Shown: positions 1 through 5,011 of the stretch, piece by piece
Position numbering within the stretch: position 1 is the stretch's first letter
Layout: every line of letters begins with the position of its first letter
Source of the DNA: Pseudomonadota bacterium
GTDB taxonomy: Bacteria > Pseudomonadota > Alphaproteobacteria > Rhizobiales > Xanthobacteraceae
DNA length: 5,011 nt
Assembly: GCA_021823875.1 (NCBI GenBank)
Contig: JAKAMD010000275.1
Location: forward strand, 1 to 5,011
Reading direction: 5' to 3'
Made by a program: the position numbers and the translations under genes
Notes under the pieces: model-generated
Told to the model about the DNA's origin: nothing
Seen by the model: only the letters and a program-made list of their open reading frames with translations
Database searches by the model: none

Positions 1-1206
1 CGTGTCGGATTCGCGTACCTCGCGCCGGATTCTTGCGGCAACCGCTTGCAACAGCTCGTCGCCGGCGCTGTGCCCGAGGGTATCGTTCACCGGCTTGAAC
101 CGGTCCAGGTCGAGGTACAGCAGCGCGAACTGGCGCGAGGAGCCGCGTTTGGCAAGGCTGATCGCCTGCTGCAGCCGGTCGTTGAACAGCAGGCGGTTCG
201 GCAGGCCGGTGAGGCTGTCGTGATGGGCCATGCTCTGGATGCGCTCCTGCGCCAGCTTGTGTTCGGTAATGTCGGTGGTCACCGCATAACAGCCCAAGAC
301 CTTTCCGTGGTCGAAGATATGTGGCAGCAGCTTGACCTCGAGGTAGCGGCGCTCGCCGTTTGTAAGCTTGTGCGTCCTTTGGTAAGTGACCGGATGTCCC
401 CGCAGCACTTGCGCAAAATGGCCTTCGACCTCCCGGTATGCCTCCTCCCCGACCACCTCTCGCAGGTGCTTGCCGAGAATGTTCTCGACGGTAAATCCGA
501 AAAACCCGGCAAACGCCTTGTTGGCGAAGCGGCAACGCAGGTTCTCGTCATAAGAGACGGTCATGGCCGGAACGTTGTCGGCGAACAGGCGCAGCTGCTC
601 CGCGCTATCGCGCAAGGCCTGTTCCGTGCGCCTGCGCTCGGTGGCATCGCGGATGATTCCGGTAAAGCGCCTCGTCCCCCCGACCCGGATCTCGGCGACG
701 TTGAGTTCTATCGGGAACTCGGTCCCGTCCCGGCGCAGCGCCGGGAGTTCCCGGGCTCGTCCTATGATCCGGGCTTCCCCGGTCCGGTTGTAGCGCGCCA
801 GATAATTGTCGTGCCCGGCGGCATGCGGTTCAGGCATCAGAATGCTTATGTTCTTTCCGATGAGCTCCCCGGCTTCGTACGCGAACATGCGCTCCGCGGC
901 GCGGTTGAGCGATTCGATGATGCCGTGCTCATCGATGGTAATGATGCCTTCGGCGGCGGTGTCGGTTATCGCTTTGGCCTGGGCGACTTCGCTCAGCAAG
1001 GCGAATCTGAGCGGCCGAATGAACAGCCGCCACACGAATACGGAAGTGATGGCGGTGAGCAGGCGCGCATCGATGCTTGCGCCCGCCCAGGGCGGGGTGC
1101 CTTTCGGCAACAGAGCATCCAGCGCAAACATCACCGCTCCCTCGATGCAGAAGATCAGCACGAGCAGCGTGACGAACAGCCGGATCGGCGAAAATTGTTC
1201 AGGCAT
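1..1206 (-). CDS. Membrane-anchored PAS-PAS-GGDEF protein with FixL-like first PAS, probable diguanylate cyclase (3' part outside window)
   Basis: The frame runs open from ATG 1206-1204 to the left edge, giving 402 codons without a stop. Residues 9-32 are a clear hydrophobic membrane segment and 48-65 (LLTAITSVFVWRLFIRPL) a likely second one, forming a hairpin anchor. PAS1 (78-190, ending IRDATER) closely resembles the haem PAS of FixL: ILMPEP, then GHDNYLARY with H132 at the proximal haem-ligand position, then IIGRAR with R152 at the distal-arginine position. PAS2 spans about 203-315 (ends TTDITEHK). The GGDEF domain starts at about 325 with HHDSLTGLPNR and YLDLDRFKPVNDTLGHSAGD; D366 is the expected metal ligand. 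The last visible residues, RESDT, fit the RxxD inhibitory site just before the GGDEF signature, which lies outside. The family makes c-di-GMP from two GTP. An EAL domain may follow beyond the edge. It lies 65 bp behind the upstream gene, probably in the same transcript. Haem binding is inference. Confidence 0.95.
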   Translation of the reverse strand, partial: MPEQFSPIRLFVTLLVLIFCIEGAVMFALDALLPKGTPPWAGASIDARLLTAITSVFVWRLFIRPLRFALLSEVAQAKAITDTAAEGIITIDEHGIIESLNRAAERMFAYEAGELIGKNISILMPEPHAAGHDNYLARYNRTGEARIIGRARELPALRRDGTEFPIELNVAEIRVGGTRRFTGIIRDATERRRTEQALRDSAEQLRLFADNVPAMTVSYDENLRCRFANKAFAGFFGFTVENILGKHLREVVGEEAYREVEGHFAQVLRGHPVTYQRTHKLTNGERRYLEVKLLPHIFDHGKVLGCYAVTTDITEHKLAQERIQSMAHHDSLTGLPNRLLFNDRLQQAISLAKRGSSRQFALLYLDLDRFKPVNDTLGHSAGDELLQAVAARIRREVRESDT

Positions 1207-1217
1207 GGCTGCGTTGG

Positions 1218-1222
1218 CCCTC
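1218..1222 (-). promoter_or_regulatory. Candidate ribosome-binding site of the PAS-PAS-GGDEF gene
   Basis: GAGGG stands 11 nt upstream of the ATG at 1206-1204, slightly long spacing but the best purine run in the 65-bp gap. A second in-frame ATG at 1224-1222 overlaps this site and has no comparable purine run upstream, so 1206 is the preferred start. The alternative would add only MRANAA to the N-terminus. Confidence 0.45.
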
Positions 1223-1251
1223 ATCCCGGTGACTTGGGTGGGGACTTGTTC

Positions 1252-1274
1252 TCGTCAGCGGTCGTCATTCGTCA
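1252..1274 (-). repeat. Three copies of TGACGA between the GGDEF/EAL stop and the next gene
   Basis: On the minus strand TGACGA occurs at 1274-1269, 1267-1262 and 1257-1252; the first copy includes the TGA stop of the upstream gene. The rest of the 65-bp gap shows no strong hairpin, T-run or convincing promoter. The repeats are short and may be chance. Confidence 0.3.
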
Positions 1275-4200
1275 CCCTGCGGGCGGCGGGGCCAGGAATT
1301 TTGTTTCGAAGATTTCGGCCGGCACCGGCTTGCTGAATAAAAAGCCCTGCATTTCGTCGCATTTCAGCAAGCGCAGCAAACGGGATTGCTCCTCGGTTTC
1401 GACCCCCTCCGCCACCACCTTGAGCTCTAGCGAATGCGCCAGGCTGATGATGGTGGACACCAGCGCCAGTCCCTCCGGCTCGCCGGTCATGTCGAGTACG
1501 AACGAGCGGTCGATTTTCAGTGTGTCCACCGGCAGTTTGGCGAGGTAGCTGAGCGAGGAGAAGCCGGTGCCGAAGTCGTCGATGGCGATGCTCACGCCCA
1601 GGTCGCGGATCGCCCCCAGGCTGGCGACATTGTGCTTGATGTCCTCCATGATCAAGCTCTCGGTGATCTCCAGTTCGAGTCCGGCCGGCGCCCGCGCGTC
1701 GATGCCGATTACCTGCCCGATCTCGGCGATGAAGCCGCGGTTGCGCAATTGCAGCGGCGACACGTTCACCGCGATGCGCACCGCAGGCAGCCCTGCGGCG
1801 CGCCAGCGCAGGTAGTCTGCGATGGCCTGGCGCAGCGCCCAGCGCCCGACCTCATAGATCAGTCCGGTTTCTTCCAGGATCGGGATGAAGCGGCCCGGCG
1901 GCACCAGGCCGGTGCGCGGATCGTTCCAGCGGATCAGTGCCTCGGCGCCGGTGAGCTTGCCGCTCGCGAGACTCACCTTGGGTTGGTAGTGGAGCACGAA
2001 CTCTTCGTTGTCCAGCGCCTGACGCAGTTGATTTTCCAGGGTGAGTCTGCCGGCCATCGCTTCGGTCATTTTCTGTGTATAAAACAGGTAGGGCTCACCG
2101 CTTGCCTTGGCTTTCTTGAGCGCGGCCTCGGCATTCCTGAGCAAGGTCTCGGCATCGGCGCCGTCGCCCGGGTACAGCGCTACGCCGACCTTGGCAGAGA
2201 TACGGAACACGGCGTCGTTCAGGCGGAACGGATGCTCCAGAAAAACTGCCATCGTTTTCTCGAGAAGCCGCGTGACGTCGCCATCCTGCCTAACCTGCGG
2301 CAGCACCAGGGCAAAATGGTCCGCACCCATCCGCGCCAGCAGGTTGGCGTCCCCTGCATTGCGCGTCAGCCACTCGGCCACCTGCCGCAGAAGGGCATCG
2401 CCGGCCGGCCGGCCGAGGCTGTCGTTGATGTTCTTGAACCGCTCCAGATCGATCAGGAACACGGCCAGCTTGTGTCCACCGCTGGCGGCACTGCGTATGT
2501 GCTGCGCCACCCGCTCGAGAAACAGGCTGCGATTCGCCAGGCCGGTGAGCACATCGTAGTAGGCGAGGTAATCGAGCCGCTCCTGCTTGTCGATGTGATC
2601 GATCGCGAACGCGATGTCGCCGGCCAGTTCCGTCAACAGATTCATCTCTTCTTCATGGAAGAATTCAATTTCGCTGGCGTACAGCACGAGCGCGCCCACC
2701 GCTTCATCCGAGACCATCAGCGGCAATACGGCCAACGAGCGGACTCCGGCTTCGGCGTGTTGCTTGCCCAACAAAGCCTGCGGGTCGCTTTGCGAAGTGT
2801 TGGACACGACGGCCTTCCCCTCCTTGATCGCCCGCGCGATCATGGTATTTGGCGCAGCCGCACTCGATGACAAGAAGCCTTTGATGGTGGTCAGGAGCTC
2901 CTCATTCACGCCGGCCGAGGCGATCGGGACAATCTTCATCACGTTCCGATCCACGATGCCTATCAAGGCCATGCGGAACCCGCCTTGCTCTACCGCGATC
3001 CGGCACGCCTCCCTGAACAGCTCGTCGCGGTCGCGCACGCGCACGATCAGCGTACTGATGCCGCTGAGCACGGCATACACGCGGTTGAGGTGCGTAATCT
3101 GGACTTCCGCTGCCTTGCGTTCGGTGATGTCTTCGCCGATGCTTGCGGTACCGATCACGGCGCCGTTGCCAGATCGCAACAGGGTATTGTTCCAGCGAAC
3201 GAGCCGATGCTCGCCGGAGCGCGTGCGAATCTCGCTTTCGCGATGGCGTGCGGCTGAGCTGTCGGCGAGCAGTGTCGGGAAAACATCTTTCATATAGTCG
3301 ATTTCGCGCGGGACGAAAAGTTTGGCCCAATTCCGCCCGATAACTTCCTCGCGTCGCCATCCGGTCAGGCGAAGCAGGTACTCATTGCAGTAGGTGATCC
3401 GCGCTTCGCGGTCGAGCATGAGGGAGATCAGTTCGACGTTGTCGAGCATGTCGTTGAAGCGACGCTCGCTTTCCCGGAGTTCCTGCGCGGCCTGTTTGCG
3501 CTCGGTGACGTCCGTGCCGACCCCGCGGTAGCCTTTGAATGCGCCTGAGGCATCGAACACCGGATCGCCGCTGATCGAAATATGCCGTTCCGCGCCGTCG
3601 GCTCCGAGCCGCGAGAGCTCGAAATCCCGGAACGGAAGATGCGCGTCGAGCACGGCCCGGTGCTCCCGCCAGCCAGCTGCGTCGGGCGAAAGATGCGGAA
3701 TCTCCCAGCGGCGCTCGCCGATCTGTGCGCCGCGCTGGAATACTGAAACCATGCTCAGCCTCTTGCTCGCCGAGGCGCGCGCAATGAGGCGGTGCTCGGC
3801 GTCGCTTTCCCAGTAGAAGTCGGAAGACATCGCGCTCAAAATGCGAAAGCGCGCCTCGCTCTCGAGCAAGGCTTCCTCGCCACGCTTGCGCTGCGTGATG
3901 TCCACGTGCATGACTACGGCGCCATGCGGATGGTCATCAGTGAGAGGTGTCACCGTCAACAGGAACCAGCGCTGTTCCGCCGGCGAATGACAGGGATATT
4001 CGATCGAGAAGCTCTTTTCTGCGCCACCCAACACCGAGCGAATGCCTGCGGCCGTCTGGTGCGCCTCGGCTGCGCCGTCGCCGCATGCGCCGTCGCAGAT
4101 CTCGAGGTAATCGAGGCCGATCCCGTATCCCGCGCCCTGGATCGCATTCGCGCCGGCAAAGCGCCGCCACGCCTCGTTCACCGAGACGATGCGCCCCTGG

Positions 4201-4445
4201 GTATCGAGCAAGGCGATATGCGCGGACAGTGCGTTGAGAATGGCGGCCTGCTTGGCCGCCTCGCTGTGACGCATATGCTCCTGGGCGCGCCGCAACAACA
4301 GCGTCCGGCCGTCACGGTCCGCCACCGCATCCACCTTGCCCGCGGTCAGATCCTCCAGGCGTTGATCGGTCTCGACCAGCGCTTCGATCAACGCGGAAAT
4401 TTCCTCGTCCGCGTCCCCCGGAGGGCGTGGTTTTTCCGGGTTCAT
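1272..4445 (-). CDS. Multi-sensor PAS-PAS-PAS-GAF-degenerate GGDEF-EAL protein, predicted c-di-GMP phosphodiesterase
   Basis: A 1057-aa cytosolic protein (no signal peptide or membrane segment seen) predicted to hydrolyse c-di-GMP to pGpG. Approximate domain order: helical N-terminus 14-58; PAS1 67-187 (ends DITQRK); PAS2 198-317 (ends DVTERK); PAS3 328-445 (ends DITERK); GAF 460-618; GGDEF 626-790; EAL 802-1047. The GGDEF signature reads GADHF (707-711), the usual GH is GR, and the RxxD inhibitory site is absent (GDAN), so cyclase activity is unlikely; a GTP-sensing or structural role is possible. The EAL domain keeps E835-A-L, N894, E929, D956-D957, K977, E1013 and Q1033, the expected metal and catalytic set. 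Start: ATG at 4445-4443 overlaps the kaiB stop and has GGAAAG 9 nt upstream. The frame stays open upstream to an ATG at 4643, but that extension runs through kaiB and looks non-coding. Co-translation with kaiB suggests a shared pathway; the partner and the PAS/GAF ligands are unknown. Confidence 0.96.
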   Translation of the reverse strand: MNPEKPRPPGDADEEISALIEALVETDQRLEDLTAGKVDAVADRDGRTLLLRRAQEHMRHSEAAKQAAILNALSAHIALLDTQGRIVSVNEAWRRFAGANAIQGAGYGIGLDYLEICDGACGDGAAEAHQTAAGIRSVLGGAEKSFSIEYPCHSPAEQRWFLLTVTPLTDDHPHGAVVMHVDITQRKRGEEALLESEARFRILSAMSSDFYWESDAEHRLIARASASKRLSMVSVFQRGAQIGERRWEIPHLSPDAAGWREHRAVLDAHLPFRDFELSRLGADGAERHISISGDPVFDASGAFKGYRGVGTDVTERKQAAQELRESERRFNDMLDNVELISLMLDREARITYCNEYLLRLTGWRREEVIGRNWAKLFVPREIDYMKDVFPTLLADSSAARHRESEIRTRSGEHRLVRWNNTLLRSGNGAVIGTASIGEDITERKAAEVQITHLNRVYAVLSGISTLIVRVRDRDELFREACRIAVEQGGFRMALIGIVDRNVMKIVPIASAGVNEELLTTIKGFLSSSAAAPNTMIARAIKEGKAVVSNTSQSDPQALLGKQHAEAGVRSLAVLPLMVSDEAVGALVLYASEIEFFHEEEMNLLTELAGDIAFAIDHIDKQERLDYLAYYDVLTGLANRSLFLERVAQHIRSAASGGHKLAVFLIDLERFKNINDSLGRPAGDALLRQVAEWLTRNAGDANLLARMGADHFALVLPQVRQDGDVTRLLEKTMAVFLEHPFRLNDAVFRISAKVGVALYPGDGADAETLLRNAEAALKKAKASGEPYLFYTQKMTEAMAGRLTLENQLRQALDNEEFVLHYQPKVSLASGKLTGAEALIRWNDPRTGLVPPGRFIPILEETGLIYEVGRWALRQAIADYLRWRAAGLPAVRIAVNVSPLQLRNRGFIAEIGQVIGIDARAPAGLELEITESLIMEDIKHNVASLGAIRDLGVSIAIDDFGTGFSSLSYLAKLPVDTLKIDRSFVLDMTGEPEGLALVSTIISLAHSLELKVVAEGVETEEQSRLLRLLKCDEMQGFLFSKPVPAEIFETKFLAPPPAG

Positions 4446-4732
4446 GGAGCGAAGCTTTCCAGGCCCAAAGCCTGCAACACGGGCTGCGTCTGGCTCAGTG
4501 TGCCGACGATTCTTCGGACCGGGGACGGCGCGAGCTTGAGCAAAGTCGGTGTCAGGAAAATGCCGTCTGCGAGCGCGCGCTTCGGTTGCCGAAACACATC
4601 CACGACTTCGATTTCGTGCCGATCCGGCAGGTGTGCCCGGCAAAGTGCGCTAAGGTTGGCAAGCGCCTGCGCCGAGTTCAGCGCGTCGCCTGCGACATAC
4701 AGCCGGAATTTGAACAGGGCGCGCCGGGTCAT
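4442..4732 (-). CDS. kaiB: KaiB-family circadian-clock-type protein
   Basis: Complete 96-aa protein, close to the roughly 100-aa usual size of KaiB. KaiB is a small cytosolic thioredoxin-like protein that, in cyanobacteria, switches fold and binds KaiC to drive the dephosphorylation phase of the clock. Hallmarks seen here: the first strand and loop RLYVAGDALNS (residues 10-20), the NL helix around 26-31, VVDVF (43-47), and the signature LTPTLLKLAPSPVRRIVG (60-77), which holds the prolines of the fold-switching half. The C-terminus ends soon after LQALGL, without the acidic tail of cyanobacterial KaiB. The ATG at 4732-4730 overlaps the upstream TGA (ATGA), and its own TGA at 4444-4442 overlaps the next gene's ATG. 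No strong Shine-Dalgarno is visible, so translation is probably coupled to the upstream gene. No kaiA is seen. Whether it serves a true clock, an hourglass timer or a stress response cannot be told from sequence. Confidence 0.93.
   Translation of the reverse strand: MTRRALFKFRLYVAGDALNSAQALANLSALCRAHLPDRHEIEVVDVFRQPKRALADGIFLTPTLLKLAPSPVRRIVGTLSQTQPVLQALGLESFAP
4455..4460 (-). promoter_or_regulatory. Ribosome-binding site of the GGDEF/EAL gene, inside the kaiB 3' end
   Basis: GGAAAG lies 9 nt upstream of the ATG at 4445, within the last codons of kaiB. It is a modest purine-rich match to a Shine-Dalgarno. Together with the ATGA overlap at 4442-4445 it supports starting the 1057-aa protein here rather than at the in-frame ATG 66 codons upstream. 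Confidence 0.5.
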
Positions 4733-5011
4733 GGCGGGCCCGCTTTTCGCCCCGGAGTCGCCGCATCGGCCCCGCGCAACTCTTTCATCTGGGTGCGGCC
4801 GCGCGACAATTCGCCCTTATCGCTTTGCGTGGTCCGGACGAGCAAGGCCTTCTCCACCTGCTTCGCCACGAGCTCTGTCTGCAGCGACTTCAAGCGCACC
4901 TCGAGCTCGGCCTCCTCGGCATCGAGCCTGACGCGCTTCAGCTTCGCGGCGACTTCGGCGGCCTCATGCGCGACCCGCTCGGCGCGTTCCTTTTCCCAGC
5001 GCAGCGTGCCC
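4729..5011 (-). CDS. C-terminal coiled-coil tail of a probable KaiC-family ATPase (5' part outside window)
   Basis: Reading the minus strand from the right edge gives 93 codons ending in TGA at 4731-4729. The gene's start and any catalytic domain lie beyond the window. The visible part opens with GTLRWEKERAERVAHEAAEV and continues as a Glu/Lys/Arg/Ala/Leu-rich stretch of about 60 residues with no Pro and little Gly, typical of a coiled coil. It ends in a short, disordered-looking tail (GADAATPGRKAGPP). No Walker motif can be seen, so the KaiC assignment is inference from two things: the stop overlaps the start of a kaiB gene by 4 bases (ATGA), and non-cyanobacterial KaiC-like proteins often carry long charged helical C-terminal extensions. 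KaiC proteins are RecA-fold ATPases/autokinases that bind KaiB. Alternatives are another coiled-coil signalling protein or a KaiC-associated kinase. That this is a real coding 3' end is much surer than its name. Confidence 0.68.
   Translation of the reverse strand, partial: GTLRWEKERAERVAHEAAEVAAKLKRVRLDAEEAELEVRLKSLQTELVAKQVEKALLVRTTQSDKGELSRGRTQMKELRGADAATPGRKAGPP

Noticed and set aside
279..551. Short minus-strand frames at 279-551, 2902-3360, 3937-4170 and 3956-4159
   Set aside because: They are out-of-frame shadows inside the two large sensor genes; the in-frame translations give clear PAS, GAF or GGDEF domains.
1207..1271. Rho-independent terminator between the two c-di-GMP genes
   Set aside because: No stable GC hairpin followed by a T-run is visible on the minus strand.
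46..1548. A 500-codon open frame on the plus strand, and similarly long plus frames at 1434-2870 and 3792-4931
   Set aside because: They lie antisense to genes with clear conserved domains, cross gene boundaries, and their products (rich in Arg, Gln, His, Val, Gly and Asp) match no family I recognise. Long antisense frames are common opposite high-GC coding DNA.
2592..3068. GAF domain as a phytochrome-type bilin photoreceptor
   Set aside because: Its only Cys (residue 481, in REACRIAVEQGG) sits in the first helix of the domain, not at the usual chromophore-attachment position, and no bilin-binding signature is visible, so light sensing is not supported.
4446..4643. Upstream extension of the GGDEF/EAL gene to an in-frame ATG at 4643
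   Set aside because: The extra 66 residues are Arg/Ala/Pro-rich, without domain character, and overlap kaiB in another frame. The ATG at 4445 forms an ATGA overlap with the kaiB stop and has a purine-rich site 9 nt upstream.

Overview
The window is a GC-rich, gene-dense block in which all four recognisable genes lie on the minus strand, so they read from the right edge to the left. High GC, tight packing with ATGA overlaps, multi-PAS/GAF/GGDEF/EAL signalling proteins and a KaiB homologue without an adjacent KaiA suggest a proteobacterium, perhaps beta or gamma. This placement is inference from sequence style, not a phylogeny.

Layout in transcription order: (1) 5011-4729, the C-terminal 93 codons of a gene that starts outside the window. 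It is a charged coiled-coil tail, most plausibly that of a proteobacterial KaiC-type ATPase. (2) 4732-4442, a complete 96-aa KaiB-family protein. (3) 4445-1272, a complete 1057-aa soluble sensor with a helical N-terminus, three PAS domains, a GAF, a degenerate GGDEF (GADHF) and an EAL domain that keeps its catalytic residues. (4) 1206 to the left edge, a membrane-anchored PAS-PAS-GGDEF protein, cut before its GGDEF signature. Its first PAS resembles the FixL oxygen-sensing haem PAS and keeps the proximal-histidine position. The first three genes overlap pairwise by 4 bases (ATGA), which suggests translational coupling. A 65-bp gap separates genes 3 and 4, with no clear terminator in it.

Taken together this looks like a KaiC/KaiB module physically coupled to cyclic-di-GMP turnover. 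A cytosolic multi-sensor protein predicted to degrade c-di-GMP is co-translated with KaiB, and a membrane-bound, probably gas- or redox-responsive diguanylate cyclase follows. How the Kai proteins and c-di-GMP enzymes influence each other cannot be read from the sequence. No RNA genes, mobile elements, CRISPR arrays or gene-free stretches over 300 bases were seen. Long open frames on the plus strand are antisense shadows of the minus-strand genes.
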